Assembly: GCF_014961315.1 (NCBI RefSeq)
Contig: NZ_CP063141.1
Coordinates: forward strand, 1 to 64,000
Direction: 5' to 3'
Source of the DNA: Thermoflavifilum sp.
Lineage (GTDB): Bacteria; Bacteroidota; Bacteroidia; Chitinophagales; Chitinophagaceae
Length of the DNA: 64,000 bases
Made by a program: the position numbers and the translations under genes. How positions within the stretch are numbered: position 1 is the stretch's first letter; each line of letters begins with the position of its first letter. The notes below the pieces were generated by a model. That model was not told where the DNA came from and ran no database searches. It saw only the letters and a program-made list of their open reading frames with translations. Positions 37,545 through 46,057 of this stretch are shown piece after piece.

Positions 37545-37571
37545 ATGAAATCATCATCTAATCTCATCATC

Positions 37572-38756
37572 ATGCAGCGAGATGTATTTATCGTGGGTGC
37601 TGCACGCACACCCATCGGCAGTTTTCAGGGTGCCCTGGCTTCGGTGCCGGCCACCACGCTGGGCGCCATCGCCATCCGGGAAGCCCTGCAACGCGCCGGC
37701 CTGTCGGCCGATCAGGTTGATGAAGTGTTTTTAGGCAATGTGCTGCAAGCGGCGCTGGGACAGGCCCCGGCCACACAGGCCAGCCTGCGCGCCGGCATAC
37801 CCGACACCGTGCCGGCCACACTCGTCAATAAAGTGTGCGCCAGCGGCATGAAGGCCATCATGCTGGGCGCCCTGTCTATCCAGGCCAACGATGAACATGT
37901 GGTGGTGACCGGCGGCATGGAAAACATGAGCCAGACGCCTTATTATCTTACCCGGGCACGCAACGGCTACCGCCTGGGACATGGCGAACTGCTCGACGGC
38001 ATGATCTTAGACGGATTGTGGGATCCCTATCATCAATGCCACATGGGCAACGCGGCCGAGCTTTGCGCCCGTACCTATCACCTCACGCGTGAACAGCAGG
38101 ACGCCTATGCCCGCCAGAGCTATGAACGTGTGGCCCGGGCGTATGCCGGCGGATGGATGCAAACGCAGCTGGTGCCGGTGGAAGTGCAGGACGGTAAAAA
38201 CACCCGCGTGGTGAACGAAGATGAAGAATTCCGACGGGCAAATTTTGAAAAAATGCCCCGGCTGAAACCCGCCTTCGAAGAAGGAGGCACCATCACCGCC
38301 GCCAACGCCTCGAAAATCAACGACGGCGCGGCCGCCGTAATACTGGCCAGCGAAGAGGCCGTGAAGCAATGGCATCTTCAACCCCAGGCGCGTATCGTGT
38401 CGTTTGCCGATGCCGCACAGGCTCCGGAATGGTTTACCACTACACCCATCAAAGCCATGAACCGGGCTTTGCAAAAAGCCGGATTGAAAATTCAGGATAT
38501 GGATTTTGTGGAAATCAACGAAGCCTTTTCCTGCGTGGCGATGGTGAACGCACGCGAAATGGGCATCCCGGAAGAAAAGCTCAACGTGTGGGGAGGTGCG
38601 GTGGCCCTCGGTCATCCCCTGGGCTGTAGCGGCGCCCGCATCGTGGTAACCCTGCTTCACATCCTGCTGCATCATCAAGCACGTTATGGACTCGCAGGGA
38701 TATGTAATGGCGGAGGCGGCGCCAGCGCCATGATCATCGAAAACCTCATGCGATGA
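37572..38756 (+). CDS. acetyl-CoA C-acetyltransferase (thiolase)
   Basis: 394 residues from the ATG at 37572 (MQRDVFIVGAARTPIGSFQG). The catalytic set is complete: nucleophile C89 in NKVCASGMKA, H348 in ALGHPLGCSGAR and C378 in GICNGGGGASAM. It condenses two acetyl-CoA into acetoacetyl-CoA or runs in reverse in fatty-acid/ketone metabolism. The gene is visibly richer in GC and in GCC/GGC/CTG codons than the ABC-F gene upstream. No other beta-oxidation gene is nearby. Confidence 0.92.
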   Translation: MQRDVFIVGAARTPIGSFQGALASVPATTLGAIAIREALQRAGLSADQVDEVFLGNVLQAALGQAPATQASLRAGIPDTVPATLVNKVCASGMKAIMLGALSIQANDEHVVVTGGMENMSQTPYYLTRARNGYRLGHGELLDGMILDGLWDPYHQCHMGNAAELCARTYHLTREQQDAYARQSYERVARAYAGGWMQTQLVPVEVQDGKNTRVVNEDEEFRRANFEKMPRLKPAFEEGGTITAANASKINDGAAAVILASEEAVKQWHLQPQARIVSFADAAQAPEWFTTTPIKAMNRALQKAGLKIQDMDFVEINEAFSCVAMVNAREMGIPEEKLNVWGGAVALGHPLGCSGARIVVTLLHILLHHQARYGLAGICNGGGGASAMIIENLMR

Positions 38757-38848
38757 AGGCGGCCACCCAGCCTGCTTTTCAACCTTATATACCTATGGAC
38801 ATACAGTAATCCAGCCACTCATCACGTGTTCCATCGGCAGCACAACTC

Positions 38849-40897
38849 ATGAAACGAACCACAAGCATGCATGCGCCATCATTCAGGTTTTTGTTTTACA
38901 TCGGGGTGTGGTGCGTTACCACGATATCTACAAGTGTAGAAAAATCATGGGCTCAGCAACGTTTGCATCCCTCCTATACCGTACTCGACTGGAAAGGCAG
39001 CCAGATGCTTCATGATTTTCTCATCCAGAAGCTTCACCGGTGCTATCAACATCGCGACAGCCTGTTACAGGAGGCATGCCGGCATCACGATATCGCGTCA
39101 TATCAACAGCATGTGCTGCAACAATATCTTACGCTGCTGGGCGCTATGCCTGCCAGAACCGCCTTGCATGCACGCGTGCTGGATACCTTATGGGAATCGG
39201 GTTACCGCATCGAAAAACTGGTATTCGAAAGTACCCCGCATCATCATGTAACCGCAAATCTTTACGTCCCTGCTGGAAAAGGGCCCTTCCCCGGCATCCT
39301 GTTTTGCTGTGGACATGAAGCCGCAGCCAAAGCCACCCTCACCTATCAGCAAACGGCGATCCGACTGGCATTGCAGGGCTTTGTGGTGCTGGTTCCCGAT
39401 CCCATTGCACAGGGCGAACGTGTGCAACTCACCGATACGGCAGGCCACCCACTCACCCGAGGCAGCACCACCGAGCATACCCTGCTTACTTCCGGTACGC
39501 TGCTGGTGGGCAACAGCGTGGTGAAAACCGAACTCTGGGACAATATACGGGCCATCGATTACCTGTGCACACGCGCGGAAGTGGACAGCTCGCGCATCGG
39601 CTGCATCGGCAATTCAGGTGGCGGAACGCAGGTGGCCTATCTCATCCCCGTCGACCGCCGCATCAAAGCAGCCGTCATCAGCAGCTATGTCACCCGCAGG
39701 GAAAGATCATTAGCGTTGTTGGGACCGCAGGATGGCTGCCAGTGGCTGCCCGGCGAAGGGAAGGCAGGACTGGACATCAGCGATTACCTCATCATGTTTG
39801 CACCCAGGCCTGTATTGATACTGGCCGGGAGATATGATTTCGTGGATTTCAACGGCACATGCGATGTATATCACGAACTGCAACAGGTCTATCGCTTGCT
39901 GAAAGCGCCCGATCATATCGGCCTTTTCGCTTACGACGATGGTCATGGCATCCAGACGCCCAAACAGCTGGCTGCTGTGCAATGGTTCCGACGCTGGTTG
40001 CATCCCGCTCGCCAGCCGGCAGAGGTACAGAAGCTGCAGACCCTGCCTGAAGCGGCGTTACAGGTTACCCCTACCGGGCAGGTCAATACGAGCTTTCCGG
40101 ATGAAATCACGCTGCCCGCACAGGCACGTTCGCTGGCCGAAGCCTGTCGGTTGGCACGGAACGCCTGGCTGCACGACAGCACCCGCGCGCAATATCAACA
40201 GATGCTCAGGCAAAAGCTGGGCCTGCCCACATCGCTCGCTCCCCTCACCGATACCCAGCAGATGGGAAGTTTTACGAAAGACGGCTTTCATTTCCAGAAA
40301 ATCATCTTACGCGGCGCCGGATTCCCACCCATCCCCTGCATCGCAGGATTCCCGGAAAGCACATCACCTGTAACCCGCATCCGGATATATTTTTCCGAAA
40401 AAGGCCAATCGTTCATCCTCGACAATGATACGCTGTTACAGCGGCTGGCCGCAGGCGGCTATGCCCTGCTGACGGCCGATTTGAGGGGCATGGGCGAAAC
40501 CACCGACATCTCCACGCAAAACGATCCCAAATACATGAATCGGGAATACCGCAATGCCATGCTTTCCCTGTTTGTGGGCCTACCCCTGCCCGGACAACGC
40601 GTGGAAGATGTGCTGCATGTGTTGCAATTCGTGGATCAATACACCCCCTGGCGACAGCTGCCCGTGGAGATCGACGCCGGCGGACCCGCAGCCGAAGCTG
40701 CTTTGCTGGCCGCCGCACTGGACAACCGCATCCACCAGCTCAACCTGTCGAACCTGCCGCATCGTTTGACGGACTTTCTTTTGCATTCCACCACATCCGA
40801 TCAACTGAGCTATGTTATCCCCGATGCGTTGGAAAATATGGACTTCCCGGAGATCATCCAGTTTATAAGTCCGCAAAAAATACATCTGCAGCCTTGA
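38849..40897 (+). CDS. secreted alpha/beta hydrolase (acetylxylan-esterase-like) with degenerate second hydrolase half
   Basis: 682 residues. An N-terminal signal segment precedes residue ~37 (WAQQ). The first hydrolase domain (~100-395) has FPGILFCCGHEAAAKATLTY, the nucleophile elbow GCIGNSGGGTQVAY, an acid in ILAGRYDFVDF and H in YDDGHGIQTPKQ. Family members deacetylate xylan or oligosaccharides. The second half (~425-680) again looks like an alpha/beta hydrolase (GYALLTADLRGMGETTDIST) but its elbow reads DAGGPAAEAALLAA without a serine, so it is probably structural. The substrate is inferred weakly. Confidence 0.72.
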   Translation: MKRTTSMHAPSFRFLFYIGVWCVTTISTSVEKSWAQQRLHPSYTVLDWKGSQMLHDFLIQKLHRCYQHRDSLLQEACRHHDIASYQQHVLQQYLTLLGAMPARTALHARVLDTLWESGYRIEKLVFESTPHHHVTANLYVPAGKGPFPGILFCCGHEAAAKATLTYQQTAIRLALQGFVVLVPDPIAQGERVQLTDTAGHPLTRGSTTEHTLLTSGTLLVGNSVVKTELWDNIRAIDYLCTRAEVDSSRIGCIGNSGGGTQVAYLIPVDRRIKAAVISSYVTRRERSLALLGPQDGCQWLPGEGKAGLDISDYLIMFAPRPVLILAGRYDFVDFNGTCDVYHELQQVYRLLKAPDHIGLFAYDDGHGIQTPKQLAAVQWFRRWLHPARQPAEVQKLQTLPEAALQVTPTGQVNTSFPDEITLPAQARSLAEACRLARNAWLHDSTRAQYQQMLRQKLGLPTSLAPLTDTQQMGSFTKDGFHFQKIILRGAGFPPIPCIAGFPESTSPVTRIRIYFSEKGQSFILDNDTLLQRLAAGGYALLTADLRGMGETTDISTQNDPKYMNREYRNAMLSLFVGLPLPGQRVEDVLHVLQFVDQYTPWRQLPVEIDAGGPAAEAALLAAALDNRIHQLNLSNLPHRLTDFLLHSTTSDQLSYVIPDALENMDFPEIIQFISPQKIHLQP

Positions 40898-41078
40898 ATG
40901 GTAGAAAAATGAAAACGATCGGGCTTAATAAATAGGCCAGCGAAAATTAGACTCATCATCACATTAAGTTCACGATGATATACGATACGCTATAATAATG
41001 ATGTACCGCTCAATTTATGCAAGCAGCAGGAATGTGTTTCATACGTGAAAAAAAATCAAATTTTTCCAGATTAAAGAA
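40898..41078 (+). other. left boundary region of the GC-rich island
   Basis: About 180 AT-rich bases with host-like composition between the esterase stop and the island promoter. I see no gene, no direct repeat shared with the island's right end, and no tRNA. Confidence 0.4.
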
Positions 41079-41086
41079 TAATTTTG
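41079..41086 (+). promoter_or_regulatory. -7 box of the helicase-methylase module
   Basis: TAATTTTG, an exact TAnnTTTG match, 22 nt upstream of the helicase ATG and preceded by an A/T-rich stretch. A host-type promoter drives an imported coding block. Confidence 0.5.
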
Positions 41087-41108
41087 GATACTACTCATCA
41101 TTGAATAC

Positions 41109-42230
41109 ATGCCCGAGGTTTTTGACAACGTTAATTTAAAACTATCCGAGGGGCTGAATCAATTAAAACCTGATGTCCAGTCGTGCGCGTTCTGCGTGGG
41201 GTACCTCAACCTGCGCGGTTGGGATCAATTGGCCGACCTCGTGGACAGGTTGCAGGGTGGCACAGAAGACGCCGCCTGCCGCCTACTCGTCGGCATGCAC
41301 CGCCCACCGGAAGAGGAGATGAAAGCTCTCGCCGGCCTCAAGCGCCGCGATGAGACAGAGGAAGGCCCCATGCTCGCACAGCTCAAGCACCGCATGACCG
41401 AGAGCTTTAAGCAGCAACTGGAATTCGGCGTGCCCTCCACCCAAGCTGAACGCACCCTCCAGCGCCTGGCCGCACAGCTTCGCGCACGCAAGGTGTTCCT
41501 CAAGGCGTTCCTGCGCTATCCGCTGCACGCTAAACTGTACCTCGTTCGCCGTAGCGATCCCGTCACTCCCCTCATCGGCTTCGTTGGCAGCAGCAACCTC
41601 ACACTCGCCGGACTTTCGCAGCAGGGCGAGTTGAACGTGGATGTGGTCGAGCAAGATGCCGCCAAAAAACTGCAAGCCTGGTTCGACGACCGCTGGCGTG
41701 ATGAGCTGGCCATGGACTTGAGCGACACGCTCGCCGAGCTGATCGAGACCAGTTGGGCGCGCACCGATCTGGTTCGCCCCTACCTGGTCTATCTCAAAAT
41801 CGCCTACCACCTCTCGGAAGAAGCGCGCCAGGGCGAACGCGAGTTCCGCCTACCGCGCATCTTCAGCGAGAAAGGCACGCCACTGCTCGATTTTCAGGAG
41901 CGAGCCGTGTCGCTTGCGGCGCACTACCTCTACCGCCGTGGCGGCGTCTTGCTTGGCGATGTCGTGGGACTGGGCAAAACGCTCATGGCCACCGCCATTG
42001 CCCGCATCTTCCAAGAGGACGACCAGAGCAACACGCTGGTCGTGTGCCCGCCGAAGCTCGCGCCCATGTGGGAGCAGTACCTGGAGACCTACGAAATCAA
42101 CGGCCGCGTACTCTCGTTCGGCAGAGTCATCGAAACGCTGGGGCGCTACGACGCGCCGCGCTACCGGCTGCTCGTCATTGACGAAAGCCACAACCTGCGC
42201 AACCGCGAGCAAAGCGCTACCGCGCCTTGA
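41109..42230 (+). CDS. helicase fragment 1: PLD-like domain and ATPase motifs I-II
   Basis: 373 residues. It opens MPEVFDNVNLKLSEGL. PLD-like HxK at H140/K142 (LHAKLYL) with G160-SSN (FVGSSNLTLAGLSQQGELNV); only one such motif is visible. Q-motif LLDFQERAVSLAAHY, Walker A with K290 (GDVVGLGKTLMATA) and DESH at 358-361 (LLVIDESHNLRNRE). It ends out of frame in EQSATAP at a TGA. Confidence 0.75.
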   Translation: MPEVFDNVNLKLSEGLNQLKPDVQSCAFCVGYLNLRGWDQLADLVDRLQGGTEDAACRLLVGMHRPPEEEMKALAGLKRRDETEEGPMLAQLKHRMTESFKQQLEFGVPSTQAERTLQRLAAQLRARKVFLKAFLRYPLHAKLYLVRRSDPVTPLIGFVGSSNLTLAGLSQQGELNVDVVEQDAAKKLQAWFDDRWRDELAMDLSDTLAELIETSWARTDLVRPYLVYLKIAYHLSEEARQGEREFRLPRIFSEKGTPLLDFQERAVSLAAHYLYRRGGVLLGDVVGLGKTLMATAIARIFQEDDQSNTLVVCPPKLAPMWEQYLETYEINGRVLSFGRVIETLGRYDAPRYRLLVIDESHNLRNREQSATAP

Positions 42231-42941
42231 GCGACTACATCGAGCGCAACGAGCCGCGCGTGCTACTGCTCACCGCCACGCCGTACAACAAGCACTTCAG
42301 CGACCTCGGCAACCAACTGCGCCTGTTCCTCGACGAAAACCAGGATCTGCACGTGCGCCCCGAACGCTTCTTCCAGGCGTGGGCAAAGCTCGGAAAAAAC
42401 GAGATGGACTTTGTCACGCAATTTCAGACCTCGCCGCGCTCGCTGCGTGCCTTCGAGCAAAGCACCTCCCCGGAGGATTGGCGCGACCTGATGCGGTTGT
42501 TCCTCGTGCGGCGCACGCGCCAGTTCATCATCCGCCACTATGCCCATTTCGACGAACAAAAGCAGCGCTACTACGTCTTGCTGGGAGACAAGCCCGCATA
42601 CTTTCCGCTGCGTGTGCCGAAGCGGCTTGCCTTTACGATCGCCGAGGACGACCCCACCGACCAGTACGCGCGCCTGCTTCGCGAAGATGTCGTGCAGGTG
42701 ATCGAGCAGCTTGAGCTGCCACGTTATGGGATGGCGCAGTACCTTGTCGCTGATGCCGATCGCCGTGCGAAAGGCGATGAAAAGCGCATCCTCGACAACC
42801 TCAACCGCGCCGGCCGTCGCCTGATCGGCTTTTGCCGCACGAACCTTTTCAAGCGGCTCGAATCGAGCGGCTCGAGCTTCCTGCTCTCGGTGCATCGGCA
42901 CGTCCTGCGCAACCTCGTCACGCTCCACGCGCTCGAAAGGG
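42227..42941 (+). CDS. helicase fragment 2: ATPase motif III and linker region
   Basis: The valid sequence continues directly from fragment 1 (upstream codons in this frame read KRYRALSDYIERNEPRVL). It contains motif III VLLLTATPYNK and LRLFLDENQDLHVRPERFFQ. A TTG at 42227 is only an apparent start. Beyond about 42935 the frame (RGCPCPSARRM...) is shadow, although it stays open to 43309. Confidence 0.65.
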
Positions 42942-44559
42942 GTTGCCCGTGCCCATCGGCACGCAGGATGCCGCTATGCTGGACACGGCCGTCAGCGATG
43001 CCGACGAAGAGTTCGCGGTCGCTGAGGAAGACATTGCCGCACCGCTCGACGAAAGTGCTGCCGAGAGCGCAGCAGCAGGAGCCGCTCAAGACCCACTGGC
43101 AGCGTTCAAAGCGCGCGCTGCCGCTGTGTACGAGACTTACGCCCAGCAATACCGCGACCGCTTCGATTGGCTCGCTGCGAAATTCTTCCGTCCGCAGCTG
43201 CAGCATGCCCTCGAAGCCGACGCTCAGGCTCTGCTCGGCATCCTCGCACGCATTGGCACGTGGGACCCCAAACGCGATACCAAGCTTGAAGAACTCACCA
43301 GTCTGCTGACCACGCAGCACGCCCGCGATAAAGTGCTCATCTTCACGCAGTTCGCCGACACCGCGCAGTACTTGAAACGCGAGCTGAGCAGGCGCGTCGT
43401 CCGCGATCTGGAGGTCGTGACCAACCAGACGGGCGATCCGGTCGCGCTGGCGCGCCGCTTCAGCCCCAGTTCCAACGGCGGCCTGCGCGCAGGCGAACAG
43501 GAGCTACGCATCCTCATCGCCACCGATGTCCTCGCCGAGGGCCAGAACCTGCAAGACGCCCACATCATCGTCAACTACGACCTACCCTGGGCAATCATTC
43601 GCTTGATCCAGCGCGCCGGCCGCGTGGACCGTATCGGACAACAGCACGACACAATCCTCGTTTACTCATTCCTCCCTGCCGATGGGGTCGAGCGCATCAT
43701 CCAGCTGCGCCAGCGACTTTTCTGGCGGCTTCAGCAAAACCAGGAAGTCATCGGCACCGACGAAACCTTCTTCGGCGAGGAGGCTGCCGCCAAACTGCGC
43801 GATCTCTACACCGAAAAAGCTGGCACGCTCGACGACGACCCATCCGACGAGGACATTGACCTGGCCAGTCTGGCGCTGCAAGTCTGGAAGAGCGCCTCTG
43901 CTGCCGATCAAAAGGAAGCCGTGGCACTGCCCCCCATCGTCTCTGCCACGCGCGCGGTCCCCGAGACCGCCGATCCAGCCCAGCATCCGCCCGGGGTGAT
44001 CACCTACCTGCGCTACCCCGATGGCACCGACGCGCTCGTGCGCGTGGACCAGCGCGGTGTGCTGGTGTCGCAGTCCATCTCAGCCATCTTTGGCGCGGCC
44101 GCCTGCGCGCCCGACGAGCCGCCGCTCGAGCGTGCAGCAAACCATCATGAACTCGTCGCCCGCTGCGTGGAACTCGCCACTGAAGAGCAAACCGCCCTTG
44201 GCGGGCAGCTCGGCTCGCTGCGCAGCGTCCGTCGCAAGCTCTACGAGCAGCTCAAGCGCTATCGCGAGCAACTTCTATCCAAGCCCACGCTCTTTGCCCG
44301 CGAGACGCTCGAGCAGCTCGATGGCGTGCTCGACCTGCTCTGGAAATTCCCGCTCCGGCGCACAGCGCAGGATGCCATCAGCCGGCAGATGCGGCTCGGC
44401 ATCACCGACGAGGCATTGCTCGAACTGGTGCTGCGCCGCGCCGCCGACGAGAACCTCTGTGAAGTGACCGCCGAAGAGACCCAAGCGCCAGCCGAACCCA
44501 GGATCATCTGCTCGATGGGACTGGTGTGGTCAGTAAATCCCGCAGCAAAAAACGGATGA
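42942..44559 (+). CDS. helicase fragment 3: helicase C-terminal domain and tail
   Basis: The real sequence begins at KGLPVPIGTQDAAMLDTAVS. Superfamily-2 motifs: KVLIFTQFADTAQYLKREL, ILIATDVLAEGQNLQDAH, IRLIQRAGRVDRIGQQHDT. A charged helical tail of ~250 residues follows. The frame is open upstream to 42832 but that part is shadow of fragment 2. Confidence 0.7.
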
Positions 44560-44566
44560 TCAACAA

Positions 44567-46057
44567 ATGGACATAAGCACAATTCTCTACCGCATCGAAA
44601 ACATCCTGAACAGCGGCAATTCGCCAGATAAACTCGGCAAGTTGTTCTGCCAGATTCTGAATTGGGGTGCGCCGAGGGGCTTGACACCGCGCCTTTTGAA
44701 CATTGGCGCGCCGATGAGCCAGAACCTGACGATCCAGCCTGTAGCGCAGCTCTCGGGCCTGCCGGTCTATCGCGTCGTCTGGCCCGGGGATCGGCTTCCG
44801 GGCATCACCGCCCGCCGCGCCGTGCAGCGTGCGCTCAAGCCGATGCATGCCGAACATCTCCTTTGCTACATCACCCAGGACGCCCGCCAGCTTGCCTTCA
44901 CCTGGGCACGCGAGCGACCCGACGGCAAGATCGAACTTCGCACGCTCCCCTACGAAGCCGGCTCGACAGCCCGCACCACCATCGAACGCCTCGCCGAACT
45001 GGCGTTCACACTCGACGAGCTGGATCATGGCCAGCCGCCCATCACCACCGTTACCGATAAACTCGACCGAGCCTTCGATGTCGAAGCGGTCACCCGGCGA
45101 TTCTTCGAAGATTACAAAAAAGTCTTCGCCACACTGCAAAATCAGCTCGTTAACGCCACCGGTGATAAGGTCTGGGCGCACGACTATGCCCTGCAACTAC
45201 TCAACCGGCTGATGTTCCTTTACTTCATCCAGCGCAAACGCTGGCTCGGCGACAACCCACAGTTTATCGGCAATTTCTGGCGCGCATACAAGGCGTCCAA
45301 CCAGCCCGCCAATAGCTTCTTCGAGCGCTGGCTCTCCGTGCTGTTCTTCGAGGCATTCAACAACAAATTCCACGGCGGCCACCGGCAGTTCCCCGAGGAG
45401 ATTCGCTCAGCACTTCAGCTTGCGCCGTATCTCAACGGTGGACTCTTCACGCGCAATCAGCTCGACGATGCCTACAGCGTGACGTTGCCCGACGCGTTCT
45501 TCGCCACGCTCTTCGATGAGTTCGACGGCAGCAGTCCCGGCTTCCTCGAACGCTACAACTTCACCATCGCCGAATCCACCCCGCTCGACATCGAAGTCGC
45601 CGTTGACCCCGAAATGATCGGCAAAGTCTATGAGTCGCTGGTCAATATCACCTCCGAGGGAATCGTCGAAGAAGACCAGCGCGGCTCGGCCGGCATTTTC
45701 TACACCTCTCGGGTCGAAATTGACTTGATGTGTCGCCTCGCGCTCGTGGACGCTCTCGCCAATCGGCTCGGCGCAGACAAAAAACCGCTCCTCTACGACG
45801 CCGTCTTTGCTTACGAACCAGCCGAGAAAGACGCCGCCGACGCCGCGCTCGCCGCGCACAATCTCTGGCCTGAACTCGACCGGCAGCTCCGCGACATCAC
45901 CATTCTGCGATCCCGCCTGCGGCTCCGGCTCGTTCTCTGGTCGGCATGTTGCTTGTGCTCGACGACCTCCAAGCCCGCGCCAATGCCCAGCTCGGCCGCG
46001 AAGAAACCCCGTACGAACGCCGCCGCCGCATCATCGGCGAGCAGCTCTACGGCGTAG
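44567..46057 (+). CDS. methylase fragment 1: N-terminal region up to motif I
   Basis: Valid to about residue 446 (PELDRQLRDITIL). It includes KVYESLVNITSEGIVEEDQR and GSAGIFYTSRVEIDLMCRLA, the typical approach to motif I in Eco57I-like enzymes. Motif I itself, CDPACGSGSF, is in a third frame at 45906-45935; after it this frame is shadow. Confidence 0.7.
   Translation: MDISTILYRIENILNSGNSPDKLGKLFCQILNWGAPRGLTPRLLNIGAPMSQNLTIQPVAQLSGLPVYRVVWPGDRLPGITARRAVQRALKPMHAEHLLCYITQDARQLAFTWARERPDGKIELRTLPYEAGSTARTTIERLAELAFTLDELDHGQPPITTVTDKLDRAFDVEAVTRRFFEDYKKVFATLQNQLVNATGDKVWAHDYALQLLNRLMFLYFIQRKRWLGDNPQFIGNFWRAYKASNQPANSFFERWLSVLFFEAFNNKFHGGHRQFPEEIRSALQLAPYLNGGLFTRNQLDDAYSVTLPDAFFATLFDEFDGSSPGFLERYNFTIAESTPLDIEVAVDPEMIGKVYESLVNITSEGIVEEDQRGSAGIFYTSRVEIDLMCRLALVDALANRLGADKKPLLYDAVFAYEPAEKDAADAALAAHNLWPELDRQLRDITILRSRLRLRLVLWSACCLCSTTSKPAPMPSSAAKKPRTNAAAASSASSSTA

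Larger units (their letters stand above)
41109..44559 (+). pseudogene. PLD-domain SNF2-family helicase, split by two single-base deletions
   Basis: Restoring one base at ~42208-42211 and one at ~42935-42942 gives a continuous protein of about 1150 residues. Domain order: N-terminal phospholipase-D-like domain (~1-200), SNF2/RapA-type ATPase (~255-600), helicase C-terminal domain (~740-880) and a helical tail. Proteins of this build are widespread in thermophiles and in defence islands, next to an Eco57I-type methylase as here; the methylase ORF begins 8 nt downstream. Inferred role: ATP-driven DNA translocation coupled to nuclease-like PLD activity against unmodified DNA. GC is about 65% (39/60 counted at 43501-43560), unlike flanking host genes. 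Coding periodicity is preserved around both breaks, so decay is recent or the breaks are sequencing errors. It could alternatively be a class 1 DISARM-like DrmD, but no drmA/B/C is present. Confidence 0.75.

Noticed and set aside
38007-38678. Long minus-strand open frames inside the thiolase gene
   Set aside because: They are a by-product of high GC in the sense gene; no recognisable motif or start context.
44504-45196. Minus-strand and alternate-frame ORFs across the GC-rich island
   Set aside because: High GC suppresses stops in all frames; only the frames carrying helicase and methylase motifs were kept.
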